Assembly: GCA_022059125.1 (NCBI GenBank)
Contig: JAEUWY010000005.1
Coordinates: forward strand, 3,906,001 to 3,970,000
DNA length: 64,000 nucleotides
DNA from: Corynespora cassiicola
Lineage: Eukaryota; Ascomycota; Dothideomycetes; Pleosporales; Corynesporascaceae
Reading direction: 5' to 3'
This document shows, piece by piece, positions 24,988 to 37,179 of the stretch. A model generated the notes under the pieces. That model was not told the origin of the DNA. It did no database searches and saw only the letters and a program-made list of their open reading frames with translations. A program made the translations under genes and the position numbers. Position 1 is the stretch's first letter. Every line of letters begins with the position of its first letter.

Positions 24988-27117
24988 CAGAGGGGTGACA
25001 TTAAAATAGTTTAATCGAAAAAAGAGCAGTTTTTAAACTGCTATAACTTTTTAACTAAACTAGCTATAAAAATAAAAAAATTTATTTAAATAGATATTTA
25101 TTAAAATTTTAAGTTAAATAAAAAAAATATAGAGTTTATACTATAGTTTTAGGGTTATAAATAAGCTTAAAGTAGAGGTAAAAAAAAGTATAAATTTTAA
25201 AGCTAATTTATTTTTTATTTAAAAAATTATTAAAGCTTTTTATTTTACGCTAACCTAATTAGATCTAGTATGTATTACGTAAGCAAAAAACTGGAGCTAT
25301 AATTTTATATTTAGATTATAAAAAATTAAAATTTAAAAAATAAAGTTTTGATTATATAAGCATTATTATATAATAATAAGCTAGTTAAACTAGTATATAA
25401 ATAAATATTTCAGAAAAAAAATTCTGAATCTCTATTTCCTCTAAACAAAGACAAGATGGAACCTCACTTTTCAGACTATGAAGAAAAAGTTAATCTTTTA
25501 TTAAAAGCCAATACACCTATTATAACTATTTCTAATATATTAAATAAAAATAAAAGTAGTATTTATGCTACTATACAACGAATAAATAAAAAAAAAAATT
25601 ATTTAATAGCTTAAATAAACAACAAAATAAAGATAAAATTAAGCTATTAGAAAGAGATAAAAGAATTATTAATAGGGATTTAATTAAAAGCTCTAAAAAA
25701 ACAAATAAAAGAATATTATTAGAAAATAATATAAAAATATCTAAAAGAAGCTTACAAAGATATTTAAAAGAAGAAAATTATAGTATAAATATTAGTACTA
25801 AAAAGCCGTATTTAAATAAAAAAAGAGCTGAAAAAAGATTAGAATATACAAAAAAAAATATAAAAAATATAGAAAATATAAATTTAAATAAAATTATATT
25901 TTCTGATGAGTCAGCAATAGAAAGAGGCCTAGATTCTAGGCAGGAATATATAAGAAAAAAGAGAAATAAAAGAGTAGGAGCTGAATTAGCTTTTATAAAA
26001 CCAAATTGTAAGTTAAAAAAAAATTAAAAAAACTAAAATTAACTAAACATTAATTATAATTTTTTAATTTAATTACTTTTTTAAAAAAATTAGTACTAAT
26101 TAAATTATAGCTCGAGATATTGTTATATCAGTATAGAGAGCTATTTGGATAGGAGGAAGATCAGAATTAGTGTTTATTAAAACACCTAATTCTAAAAATA
26201 ACTTTAATAATACGGATTATATACAAAAAGTATTAAAACCTATTATTAAAAAACAAATAAAACCCGGTTAGTTTATATACCTTTTTTTTACTCTTTAAAT
26301 TAAATTTAATATTTAATTAAATATATTTAATTAAATATTAAATAATAAAATTATTATAAATACTAATTAGTTTATAGACTGGAAATTTCAACAAGATAAT
26401 TCAAAAATTTATACAGCTAAACCAGTTTTAAACTGGTTTAAAAAAAATAAAATTGAATTATTTAAACATCTAGCTTATAGCCCAGATTTAGCACCTATCG
26501 AAAACGTCTGGGCTATACTAAAAAATAATTTAAAAAAATTAAATCCTAATTTATTAGGCCAAAAAAATAATAAAAAAGATAATACTTTATTTATAAACGC
26601 TATAAATAAAGAATAGAATTTAATTCCATAAAAAATAATAGATAATTGTATATTATCTTTACCTAGGCGTTGGGAAGCAGTTATAAAAGCTAACGGATAT
26701 TATACAAAATATTAATAATTTAATTAATTATTAATTTATTTATATAGTTTGATTTTTTTAAATTTTTTTTTCTACTATTATTATTATTTTTTTTTAAAAG
26801 AGAAAGTTATATTAAAAATTTATATATATATATGTGTAGTTTATAAGTTTAGAATAATTAAAAAAAAAAATTAAATTATACGCTAGATGAAAAATAAATC
26901 AGCACTTAATTTTGTATTTTTTTTTACCTCTACTTTAAGCTTATTTATAACCTTAAAACTATAATATAAACTCTAATTCTTTTTTTTTAACCTAAGGTTT
27001 CAATAAATGTCTATTTAAATAATTTTTTTTTATTTTTATAGCTAGTTTAGTTAAAAAGTTATAGCAGTTTAAAAACTGCTCTTTTTTCGATTAAACTATT
27101 TTAATGTCACCCCACTG
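24988..27117 (+). mobile_element. Tc1-type DNA transposon C, best-preserved copy
   Basis: The TIRs start CAGAGGGGTGACATT (24988) and end AATGTCACCCCACTG (27117), flanked by TA (24986-24987 and 27118-27119). The TIRs extend beyond 100 bases. Its 2130 bases are uninterrupted. It inserted in pogo element H downstream of the transposase core. Confidence 0.9.
25456..26715 (+). pseudogene. Tc1-type (DD34E) transposase with two apparent introns
   Basis: From the ATG at 25456 it reads MEPHFSDYEEKVNLLLKAN, a helix-turn-helix-like N-terminus. A slip in the A-run near 25590 breaks the frame. After it come IIFSDESAIERG (first D), FQQDN (second D) and YSPDLAPIENVW (E); I count 34 residues between the second D and the E. 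Two GT..AG segments restore frame and motifs when skipped: 26008-26110 (GTAAGT, branch-like TACTAAT) and 26267-26377 (GTTAGT, TACTAAT). Three TAG/TAA stops stand where W, W and Q would be expected, consistent with G-to-A or C-to-T changes. Confidence 0.8.
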
Positions 27118-27267
27118 TATAAAATAGCAGTATAACTACTTTAGTTACTCTATATATTAAGTTATTACAGTATTTTTCTAAAGTAGTTATATAGGTAGAT
27201 GCGCGTGCTAAGGCAGTTAGAAAATAGCAACTCGCTTATTCTGGCGACTTACTTATTCTTTACGTTA

Positions 27268-27420
27268 TTAAAAAATAAATACGTAAACAGCAGTAATTGT
27301 ATAAACTATATAATATAAATATAAAAAATTAAAAGCTAAAAACATATTTAAAAGTTATATAGTTATAGTTATAGTTATTATAAATTAAAAACAGAAAAAA
27401 TTATTAAAATATTATTATTA
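27268..27420 (+). repeat. Repeat R, copy 1, right part
   Basis: It follows the TA duplication of pogo H. It resembles 38352-38398 continued at 48015-48180, including a TATAGTTATAGTTATAGTTAT run. Confidence 0.55.
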
Positions 27421-27599
27421 TTTAAAATATAAGCGCAGATTACGTGTTAATATTATATTATATATTAAAATAATATTATAAAATATATAAGATTACGCGA
27501 CGGGTAGTACGTACTAACTAAAATAAAACAGAAATAAAGTAATATACTCGCTGCTTGTTAATAATAAAATAATAAACAGTAGAAAAAAACAGAAATTAT
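27421..27599. other. AT-rich spacer, unassigned
   Basis: No element or coding motif recognised. Confidence 0.3.
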
Positions 27600-27906
27600 A
27601 TTAATATATATTTACTAAATTTATAAAAAGAATATAATAATTTATTATAGCTATTTAAAAGTTATTATATTAACTAAACTAATAGTACTTTTTATAAACT
27701 TTAAAACTGAATAAATTCAAAATTAGTAAATTTATAAATTATAAATTTATATTTATAAAAGGTTATAAATATTAGCTTTTCAAATATTAAATTTTTATTT
27801 TAATAGCTATCATAATTAAAAAGTTATTTAGCTTTAAAGTTTTATATAAATGCTTGGTATTAAGTGTCCGACTCGCTTATCTATCTAACTCGCTTATTCT
27901 TTATAT
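27600..27906. repeat. Right half of a foldback element
   Basis: It matches the right arm of foldback elements A and C (AAATGCTTGGTATTAAGTG, then CGACTCGCTTAT boxes) and ends ...TTCTTTATAT at 27906, followed by TA. The left arm is missing. Confidence 0.65.
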
Positions 27907-28036
27907 TAATAGTAGTTTTAAAAATAATGTTTATTATATTAAAAAAAAATATTTTAAGCGCAGGTTTTACGCAGTTTATTTACTTTATATACTAATATAA
28001 ATATAGAATAGCTAAAGTCCCGCAATATTTATTACA
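27907..28036 (-). repeat. Partial solo LTR, inverted
   Basis: Reverse complement of the first 130 or so bases of the solo LTR at 19319, ending at 28036 with ATTACA (= TGTAAT). The foldback fragment abuts its cut end. Confidence 0.6.
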
Positions 28037-28239
28037 GTAAATACTAAACTTAAGCTACTAAATAGTAGATATAAAAATTATATTAGATAATAATTAATTA
28101 ATTAATATAATAGGCAGTTAAATATAAAATAAAGTGTATTATTATTAAGCTTTTTAGCTTTTAAGTAAGCTATTTATATTTAATTAGTTAGATTTATCTA
28201 TTATAAAATTCTATAATAAACGCGTTAAGTTTCTCTAAC
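28037..28239. other. AT-rich spacer, unassigned
   Basis: No element or coding motif recognised. Confidence 0.3.
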
Positions 28240-28834
28240 AGCTATATATATTTATACTAGCTTTTTTTAAAACTATTTAGTAAAAAACTAAAATATTAAG
28301 TAATACGTATAAGCTAAAAGTTTAATTAATATTAATTTATAATAAAATTAGAAAATACAAAAACTTATTATTTATTTCTATTATTAAAGCTTTAAGTTAG
28401 CTTAAAAAATAAAATAATAGTTTATTTAGCTGTATTACTTTATAGCTAAATTAAATTTTTTAAAAAAACTAATAAAACTGCTATATAGCGTAAAAAGTAA
28501 AATAAAAAATAAATTTAATAGTAAAAATTTTTAATAAAAACTAAAAAAGCTAAAATTATAGTTTAAAAAAACGTTAAAAAAATGATTAAATAAAAAATAT
28601 ATTAAAAAATAGTTTATTTTAGTAACAGCTAGCAGTTAAAAAAAATTATATATACTATAAAAAATAAAAATATAATTTTTATATATATAAAATAACAGTA
28701 TAACTACTATAGTTACTTTTTATATTAAGTTATTATAATATTTTTTTAAGATAGTTAAGTATGTAGTTGCGCGCGTGCTGGGTACTTAGAGATACGCGAC
28801 TCGCTTGTGTGCGCGACTCGCTTGTGGGTTACGT
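28240..28834 (+). repeat. pogo/Fot1-like element J, 3' fragment
   Basis: It resembles pogo H from about 24530 to 24980 and ends in a pogo terminus: paired CGACTCGCTTGTG boxes, then GGGTTACGT at 28834 and TA (28835-28836). The 5' half is absent. Confidence 0.65.
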
Positions 28835-28836
28835 TA

Positions 28837-28854
28837 CTTACTTGCTGAACACGT
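28837..28854 (+). repeat. Terminal 18 bases of a pogo E-type element
   Basis: CTTACTTGCTGAACACGT differs only by transitions from the right terminus of the element ending at 34272. It is followed by TA, and normal-composition DNA starts here. Fragment J apparently inserted into this end. Confidence 0.55.
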
Positions 28855-28856
28855 TA

Positions 28857-29492
28857 CATAAATATTATATACATAAGCCGAGCTGAAAGCTACTACTATT
28901 ATCAAGTCGCAATAAAACAGCTGTATAGAAAAGCACAGCTATGTCCGTCATATTCGGTCTTGTAGGGAATTTTGTTTTTCTCATCGTCCACTTTGTTGTC
29001 CTCATTTCGTTCTCGACTCGCCAGTTTCCAATTTTTGTTTATATAAAACGGTCCGGGACAGCTCTCGGCCTGAAATACCGCGAATTTCCTGCCGATCAAA
29101 TAATCCCCGCACCGCTACCCCACGCTCTTGGAATGGCCACCATCTAAATCTCGTTAATCAGTCAATTAGTTTGCTGATACCCAGGTTTCAAAGGCGTTTT
29201 TCCTATTCATGGGTTTTTCCCCCAGGGCTTTACCCATACTCCTTTAGATGTAGCTTAAGTTCCTGTCCTCTTTTTAAGCTCCCATGTGTCCGATAATTCC
29301 GCCTGCGCCGAACTAAATCTTCCGAGCAAGCAATAAATGCGAATGGAGGCGTGACGTATATTACCATGTTGCGGATGGTATAAAGGGAGGGACTAGGGAA
29401 AAGCATCTTCGGCCTATATGTCATTCGAAGCTTGTTCTTGTCTCGCACCTCCAAGATCTTAATTTCTTCCTGTATATCCTCCTGCTGTCAAA
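28857..29492 (+). promoter_or_regulatory. 5' region of the SGNH hydrolase gene
   Basis: 636 bases of normal composition between the transposon edge and the start codon. A TATAAAG box lies at 29379-29385, about 110 bases before the ATG, and pyrimidine-rich stretches follow. The short reading frames here resemble no protein I know. Confidence 0.4.
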
Positions 29493-30274
29493 ATGCGCTT
29501 CGGTCTATTCCCACTTCTGCCATTGGCTCTCGCTGGACCAGTCTCGAGAGCTGCGAAACCTGTTTACTGGCTCCTTGCGGGAGACTCCACTACCGCTCCA
29601 GACGGTGGCTGGGGTGATGCTTTCCTGTCTACGACTGTCGCGTCGGGTTCGTCAGGTCACAACTATGGCCATAGCGGTGCTACGACTGCTTCATTCCGCG
29701 CAGGGGGGGATTGGGCAAATGTTATCTCAGATATTGGAACAAACAGAGGAGAATACGATGTCTTCGTCACGATCCAGGTGGGTCTAGAGAATACACTAAG
29801 TTCAAGAAAAATAGCTGAATAACTTAGTTCGGACACAACGACCAAAAAGAAACCAGCGGGGTATCCCTTGCGCAATATAGGACCAATCTCGCCAAATTTG
29901 CCTTCGAGGTCAAGTCCGCGGGTGGAACGCCTATATTAGTTACTCCGCTCACCCGCCGCACTTTCTCCGGCGGCAAGGTTGTCCAGAACCTAGAAGAACA
30001 GCGCACAACAACCATCACCGTCGCACAGGAGAACAGCCTCAAGTGGATTGACTTGAATCTTGCTTCTACAAATTACGTTAATGCCATTGGCCAAGCGGGA
30101 GCGGACTCGTATAATTATGCATCCGGCGACCGTACCCATCTTAACACATGGGGTGGCGTTGTCTTCTCCCGCATTGTGAGTGATTTGATCGTTGAGAAGT
30201 ATCCTGAGTTTGTTTCTTTTACAAAGAAAAATGAGACTCTAAGTAAAACTATTAAATCTGGAACGCTTGCTTAA
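29493..30274 (+). CDS. Secreted SGNH hydrolase, rhamnogalacturonan acetylesterase-like
   Basis: A predicted 243-residue secreted esterase, in the size range of fungal rhamnogalacturonan acetylesterases (carbohydrate esterase family 12), which remove acetyl groups from pectin. Exons are 29493-29777 and 29828-30274; the 50-base intron (GTGGGT..TTAG) restores frame and joins TIQ to FGHND. A signal peptide covers about residues 1-20. Catalytic blocks are GDST (Ser32), the GHSG region (block II), GHND (Asn99) and DRTH (Asp196, His199). The start is the first ATG before the signal peptide. The gene stands alone: transposon remnants begin right after its stop and end about 640 bases upstream. The last 20 or so residues (KKNETLSKTIKS) are AT-rich and may be altered. 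It looks intact. The exact substrate within the SGNH group is inferred. Confidence 0.85.
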
Positions 30275-30740
30275 GTAATTATACTATACTCTATATAATT
30301 AAGTTTTATTATATATCTTTAAAAAAATTATATTTTAGCAAGTATAAAGAAGTAATCTAAAAAGCTGTAAAAGTTTTTTTTTAACTTTACTAAACTAAAA
30401 CTATTTATTAAATACAGATAATAAATATAAATAGTAATAGTATTATTTAGCTGTTATAGTAAAATGATTAAAATTAAATTAAAGCTACGTAATTTTCTAA
30501 TTTAGTATACTTAAAATTAGAGTTTAAAGTTTATAGAATTAATTTTCAGTAATTAGTTTAGTAAGTATAAAGTAGTTTAGTTTCTAATTTTTTTAGAAAA
30601 AAAACCTGTTTATATATAAAAATAAAAAATTATTTATTATATAATTATTATTATTTTATATTTTTTAATTAAGTATTATTAGAATTTAATTTATTTTAAG
30701 TAGAAAACGTAGTTTTAAAACTTTTTTAACTTATTAAAAC
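30275..30740. other. AT-rich region with repeat S copy
   Basis: RIP-like sequence starts right after the stop codon. About 30360-30470 resembles repeat S (AAAAAGCTGTAAAAG, T-run, CTTTACTAAACTAAAACTA). The rest is unassigned. Confidence 0.45.
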
Positions 30741-30744
30741 TATT

Positions 30745-30845
30745 TACAGACTATAAGTAAAGCTAGAAAATAAGTAACTACTCAGATTAATTTTTAAAAA
30801 TAAGTACTAGTAGAGTTATATAAGTAAAATAATATATAATATACT
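30745..30845 (+). repeat. LTR fragment of the Gypsy 4 family
   Basis: It aligns with about the first 100 bases of the LTR at 38404 (TTAATTTTTAAAAATAAGTA, then AAGTAAAATAATAT). It breaks off where a degenerate Tc1 terminus begins at about 30848. Confidence 0.5.
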
Positions 30846-30847
30846 AT

Positions 30848-30935
30848 AGCAAAATAATATTAAAATAGTTTAATTAAAAAATTAGCTGTTTTTAAACTAA
30901 TATAATTTTTTAAATAAACTTAGCTATAAAAGTTC
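30848..30935 (+). repeat. Degenerate Tc1 left-TIR fragment
   Basis: AATATTAAAATAGTTTAATT and the following AGCTGTTTTTAAAC resemble the left TIR of Tc1 C with transitions. The sequence then stops matching. Confidence 0.45.
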
Positions 30936-31378
30936 TGATTACTTAGAAGTTTCGATTACTCTACTAAAGTTTAACCCTCTAAATTAACTTTAACTACTTT
31001 TAATACTAGTTATTTATAATAAAAGCTAAAAAGATAGCTATATAAAGCGCTATTATTAATTTTAATATAAGTTTTTATAATAGCTAGTAAGCAGCTGTTT
31101 AGACGTATAGTATTTTTTAAACTATATTATATAGCTGTATAAAAAACTAGATACGTAAAACTATTAGTAACTAATACTAGTAATAGTTAAATTTTTAGTA
31201 AAAAAAAATTTTTATTAAATAAATTTTTTTAAAAAAAGCTTTTAGCTAACTTTTTTTATATACTTAAATTTAAAAAATAGCTACCTAAATTTTTTATATA
31301 AATAGTAATTTGGTTTTTTTTAGTAAATACTAAGTTATTAATTTTATTAATTACAATTTACAGATAGCTTTAATTATA
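30936..31378. other. AT-rich spacer, unassigned
   Basis: No coding motif or element recognised; it ends at the TA (31377-31378) of Tc1 D. Confidence 0.35.
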
Positions 31379-32410
31379 CAGAGAGATAATATTAAAAAAG
31401 CGTAATAGAAAAAATCGTACTTTTTAAACTTATATAACTTTTTATATAAACTAGCTATTTAAAAATAAGAATTTAATTTTAAAGATATTTAATAGCGCTA
31501 TACATAAAAATAAATAAATATATCAATTATATAATATTTTTAGCTTTTAAAAAAGCTTAAAATTATACTAAAAAAAATATAAATTTAAATACGCTGTAAC
31601 TTTTTTTTAGCGTATAATTTTTAGTTTTTTTTATATTAAAGCTATTTATAATATATAATTATATAAAAAAATTAGTATAAGTTTATTCTCTATAAAATCA
31701 GAAAATTAGAAAATTAAAAAAAATAAAAAAGTTAAAATAAAGAAATTAATAATAAATTATTAATATTTAGTATAATATCTTTTAGCGTCTATAACTGCTT
31801 TATAATATCTAAATAAAAATAATAACGTAAAAAATAAGCGAGCGGATTAGATAAGCGAGCGGGTTAGCTCTCTAACTACCCCAACGCGCACTACTATCTA
31901 CTTAACTATTTTAAAAAAATATAATAATAAATTAATACAGAAAGTAACTACAGTATTTATAATATTATTTTATATATATAAAAGTTATATTTTTACTTTT
32001 TGTATTGCGTACAGCGCGCTTTTAACTGCTAACTACTACTAAAATAAATTACTTTTTTACGCTTTTTTTTGTTTAATTACTTTTTAATATTCTTTTAAGT
32101 AATAATTTTAGTTTTTTTAGTTTTTATTAAAGTTTTTTTACACTAAATTTTTTTTTTTTACTTTATACGCTACGTAGTAGCTTTATTAGCTTTTTTAAAA
32201 TTTTTAACCCGCGTATAAAATAATATAATTTTATAAATTAATATTATAGTACTTTTATTAAATTAAGTAAAAACTTTAATAATTAAAACTAGTAATAAGC
32301 TTTTATATTTTCTAATTCTGTTTTAAATTAATATTAACTAAACTTTTAGCTTATATACGTTGCTTAGTATTTTAGCTTTTTATAAAATAGTTTTAAAAAT
32401 AGCTAGTATA

Positions 32411-34272
32411 ACGTGTTCGGCAAGCGAGTAAAACAGATAAGTAAGTAAAACAGCTCTACCGCGCGTCGCGTACGAGCACTCTTTAACTATAATAATATAA
32501 TATATTTTTATTTTTTTAGTCTATAAAAAAAAGCAGACTTATTTTAGCTATTTAAGTATATAATTTAGGTTTATTTAAAAGCCTCTGTTAAGTAGTTTAA
32601 TTATATAATATATTTTACGCAACTCTTACGCGCCGCTATTATAGTACTTTTCTAAAATATAACTTTTATTTAGTAACGTATAAACTTACAGCTACTAAAA
32701 AAAAAGTTTTTTTTTAGTATATTTTTAATTTTATCGCGTGAAAATTTTTTTTCTAAATTTTAGTTATATAAAAAACTGCTAATTTTATTTTTTAAACGCA
32801 CAATAATTTTTAATTCTAAATTATTAGCTAAAAATAAGTTAAAAACTTTATTAATCGCTAAAAAATATTTTATATAACTTATAATTATAAGTATAACTAC
32901 TAGCGAGTAGTATATAAAAATTCTACTATTATTTAAGCGTAGTTTAATTTTGTACGAAATATAATCGCGAAGTATAAAATACTTAAAAATAATATATATA
33001 ATTTTAATAAAATTAGTTTTTAGATAAATATTATCGCGACTTTAAAAGTTGTTATAAAAATAAAACAGAAAAGTTATATAAAAACTATTTAGCTTAAAAA
33101 CTATAAATAAGTTACTGTTATATACAAAGTTAACGCTTAAAAGTAAAAAGTTCTGTCTTTTATTATTCTCGCAGTAAAGCTTTACTAAGTAATCTAGTAT
33201 ATAAACTGTAATTTACTATATAATTAGATAATTATAGTTAGTAAAAACAGCTAAACAGATAATTAGATTAGATATAAATAGATATAATATTTTAATAAAT
33301 ATATAAAAGCTTATATAAAAGAAATAATGCGTTTTTTTATTATAGACGGGTATAAAAACTACTATTTTAGCTAGTTTAAAGAATTCTGCAAACAGAACAG
33401 TATCTTTACTTTTTATCTACTTTTTTATTTTTTTTATCTGTTTTAGCTGCTAAATATAAGCTGTTTTAGTTTTTTAAAAACGTTGTACAGTAAAAAAGTT
33501 AAAAAAAAAAATAAGATTTAGTATAAACTATATTATAAAAAAGAAGTTTTTTAAAGTATACTATGCGGTGTATACAGCAGCTATTATAATAAAAAATATT
33601 TAGAGTAGTTTTTAAGCTACTAAACTAGTTCTATATAACTTAAAACAGGTTTTTTAGTGCTTAGATTCTATTATATAAACGCTAAGTTTTATATATATAG
33701 AAAAGTTTAAGTAGAAGTTAAAAACACTTTACACTTTTATTAAAATAAAGCGTTAGATAAAGTATATTTAAAAGTAATAAAAGCTTTATATAAATTTTTT
33801 TTAGTTACTAACAGATTGCGTATTTTAACAGTTATTAAAAAGCTTTAAAAAAGTTATATATAAAAAAATAATTTTTAAAATTAAAAATGCTGCGCTTTAA
33901 GCTAAAAATGTACGTTAAAAATATAAGCAGACAGCACGTTATACAACTATAGCAGAAAAAAATATATTAACTATTTAGAAAAATTAAAAAATAGTATAAA
34001 ATAGTATAGTAGTAGAGTAAATTTAGAAAAAGGTTTTGCAGAGCGAGGTTTGTACAGCGTATACTTAACTTTAAAAATATATACTATTTAAGTATAGTAT
34101 ATACTAGTTACTTAAATATACTGTTTATACATATACAAAGCGCGTAAAATCTTAATAGTAATTTTATTAGCTTTTATTTTTTATTTTATAACTTATTAGA
34201 GCTGTTTATATACGCGATGCGCGGTAGAGCTGTCTTACTCGCTTATCTGTCTTACTCGCTTACTAAACACGT
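32411..34272 (+). mobile_element. pogo/Fot1-like DNA transposon E, distinct subfamily
   Basis: The ends ACGTGTTCGGCAAGCGAG (32411) and CGCTTACTAAACACGT (34272) are flanked by TA (32409-32410 and 34273-34274). Its 1862 bases are uninterrupted. The terminal boxes read AAGCGAGTAAAAC, unlike the other copies, so this is a separate subfamily. It inserted into pogo D in the opposite orientation. Confidence 0.85.
32900..33780 (+). pseudogene. pogo/Fot1-like transposase remnant (element E)
   Basis: The plus strand shows NNIYNFNKISF near 33000 (mutated Y-N-F-D-E-x-G-F), VTVIYKVNA and FIIILAVKLY (G-N-R-E-W-V-T-V-I and P-P-F-I-I-x-A-G-K), FFIIDGYKNYYF near 33340 (second catalytic Asp intact), and LLNISCFSFLKTLY near 33450 (third Asp now Asn). 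The order and spacing follow the pogo/Fot1 DDE_1 domain. Stops disrupt it. Limits cover only the recognisable catalytic part and what follows it. Confidence 0.8.
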
Positions 34273-37179
34273 TAAACGTATATAGCTTTATATTAAGTTT
34301 TAATAGTATAGCTTATAAATTATATAAAACTATTTTTATTTCTTAGAAGCTTACGCCTATATTTTTTTTAGTAAATAATTATTAAAAAGCTTTTTTAAAA
34401 GCTAGTAAAAAAGTAATTTTATTAATATAGTTAATATAATCGCGTGCTAAACTAGAAATTTTATTACTATATACCTGTTTTAAAAATAAAAAGCACTTTA
34501 TATTAAATAGCTAAAAAAAATATAATAAATATAGAAATATATAGAAAGTAATAATTTTACTCTTTTTATAGAGGTTCTAGAAAGCTAGAAAGTTATAATT
34601 TTTATAGCTGTTAATAATAAGTAGTTAGTACGTTTTTATTATATAATTTTACGTATAAATATTAAAATATTTCAGCTAATATACTTTTAGCTAATTTATT
34701 ATCTAGCCTGTCTCGCTAACTATAATATACTAACTAAATAAAATATTATTATTTTTAAATTATATAAAAAGATAGTATTTAGCCGCGAAAATAATAAAAA
34801 AAAAATTATTTAGCCGCACGTGTTAATTTTTTAAATTACTATAATCTATTTATAATTATTTAGCTAAATACTTTTAAGTTAATTTTATCTCTCTAATACT
34901 ATAACTACTAATTAAGCTAATATTATGCTTATTATAAAGTCTGTTTTATTAAAATTATATATATTTTTATTAATAATACTATACTTTTTTTTATATAATA
35001 CAGTAATTTAAACTAAAAACTAATGATTTTAAAATTTTTATAAAAAATCTGCTAGTAATTCTACTAGTAAATTAATTAAATTTAAAATTTTAGCTAACGC
35101 TTAATAAAGTTATTAAACTATTTAATACTAACGTAGCTTGCTTTTTACGTAGTAAGTAACTAATTAGTTATATTTTATATAGTATTTAATATAAATATGA
35201 ATTTTTACAAGTTTAGCTTAAAAATATAAATAATAATTTTTTTTTTTAAGTTTAGTTAGTTATTTTAAATTAGGCTGGTAATTACGTCACGTAGATTGTC
35301 TAATATATTAAATTTAAAAAGTACTAAATAGAATTTTATAGATATTAGCAGCGCGTCGTATACTTTTAATTAAATTATTTTAAATAGCTAAAAAAGTAAA
35401 AATAATAAAAGCTTTACTAGAAACTAATTAAAAATTATTCTATAGTAGTATTATAAGTAGAAGTAGTGCGCGTTAGAGCAGTTAGAGAGCTGACCCGCTC
35501 GCTTGTCTAACCCGCTCGTTTATTTTTTACGTTATATTATTATCTATTATTTTCTGTAGAATTAAATTCTACTCTTTAATTATAGCTTTTTTAAATAAAT
35601 TAATACTTTTAATATTATTTCCTTTACCTAATAAATTAGTTTTTTATTTATTTAAAGTATTTTTTAATATAGCTTAGATATTTTTAATAAGAGCTAAATC
35701 TAGGCTATAAAAAAAAAATTTAAGAAAATTAATTTAATTTCTTTTAAACTAATTTAAAACTAGTTTAGCTGTATAGATTTTTAAATTATTTTATTAAGAT
35801 TTCTGGTCTATAAACTAGTTAGTACTAGTTTTAATTTTAAAATTTAAAATTTTTATAAATATATTAATTAAATATATTTATTTTAATTTAAAAATTAAAA
35901 AAAAGGTATATAAACTAACTGGGTTTTATTTGTTTTTTAATAATAGGTTTTAATACTTTTTATATATAATTTATATTATTAAAATTATTTTTAAAATTAG
36001 GTATTTTAATAAACATTAATTCTAATCTTTCTTTTATCTAAATAGCTTTTTATACTAATATAACAATATCTCGAGCTATAATTTAATTAGTATTAAATAT
36101 TTTAAAAAAGTAATTAAATTAAAAAGTTATATTTAATTTTTTTAATTTTTTTTTAATTTTTTTAATTTTTTTTTTACTTGCAATTTGATTTTATAAAAGC
36201 TAATTTAGTTTTTACTTTTTTTTTCTTACATATTTCTGTCTAGAACCTAGACCTCTTTCTATTACTAACTTATTAGAAAACATAATTTTATTTAAATTTA
36301 TATATTTTCTATATTTTTTAAATTTTTTTTAGTATATTTTAGTTTTATTTTTACTTTTTTTATTTAAAAAAAGTTTTTTACTAGTAATATTTGTACTATA
36401 TTTTTCTTTTTTAAATAATTTTTATAAGCTTTTATTAAATATATTTAAATTATTTTTAAACAAAATTTATTTATTAATTTTTTTAAAGCTTTTAATTAAA
36501 TCCTTATTAATAATTTTTTTTTCTCTTTTTAATAGTTTAATTTTATTCTAATTTCTATTTCTTTTTAAACTATTAAAAAGTTTTTTTTTTAATACGTTGT
36601 ATAGTATAATATATACTATTAATAAGTTTATTTAAAATAAAATAAAAATTTTTAATAGATATATTAGTCTTTAATAAAAAATTAACTTTTTTTTATAGTC
36701 TGAAAATTAAAGTTTTATTTCGTTTTTATTTAGAGAAAATAGAGATTTAAATTTCTATTTCTAAAATATTTATTTATATACTAATTTAACTAGTTTATTA
36801 GTATATAATTAGTGCTTATATAAGCAAAACTTTATTTTTTAAACTTTATTTCTTTAATATTAAATTGAGTTTCTAGCTTTAGTTTTTTGCTTACGTAATA
36901 TATACTAAACTAAATTTAGTTACCGTTAAATAAAAAGATTTAATAATTTTTTAAGTAAAAAATTACAGCGTATTTAATTTTTTTTTTAGTATAACTTTAG
37001 AGTTTTTTTAAAAGCTAAAAATATTTTATAATTAAATCTTTTTTTTTTTACGTATAGCGCTATTAAATATCTTTAAAACTATTTATTTTTATTTTAAATA
37101 GCTAGTTTATATAAAACGTTATATAAGTTTAAAAAGTACGATTTTTTTTATTACGCTTTTTTAATGTTACTTTTTTGTA

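Larger units (their letters stand above)
23288..27265 (+). mobile_element. pogo/Fot1-like DNA transposon H, holding Tc1 C
   Basis: The ends are ATGTAAAAAATAAGCGAG (23288, ACGT mutated to ATGT) and CTTATTCTTTACGT (27265), flanked by TA (23286-23287 and 27266-27267). Subtracting Tc1 C leaves about 1846 bases, equal to the other pogo copies. The transposase remnant is on the plus strand. Confidence 0.85.
31825..35532 (-). mobile_element. pogo/Fot1-like DNA transposon D, holding pogo E
   Basis: The ends ACGTAAAAAATAAGCGAG (31825) and CGTTTATTTTTTACGT (35532) are flanked by TA (31823-31824 and 35533-35534). Subtracting pogo E leaves about 1844 bases. The antisense of pogo H is recognisable, for example around 34670-34740, so its remnant transposase is on the minus strand. 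Confidence 0.85.
31760..36715 (-). pseudogene. Tc1-type transposase remnant (element D), split
   Basis: Two parts on the minus strand, 35535-36715 and 31760-31824, separated by pogo D. The N-terminal FSDY block is recognisable, the start codon has become ATA, and stops are dense. Joining the sides of pogo D gives the same sequence as the uninterrupted Tc1 B copy around 21410, apart from transitions and small changes. Confidence 0.7.
31379..37177 (-). mobile_element. Tc1-type DNA transposon D, holding nested pogo elements
   Basis: The left end CAGAGAGATAATATT (31379) and right end AATGTTACTTTTTTG (37177) are flanked by TA (31377-31378 and 37178-37179). It is closest to Tc1 A. Without the nested pogo D it is about 2.09 kb. 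The transposase remnant is on the minus strand. Confidence 0.85.
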
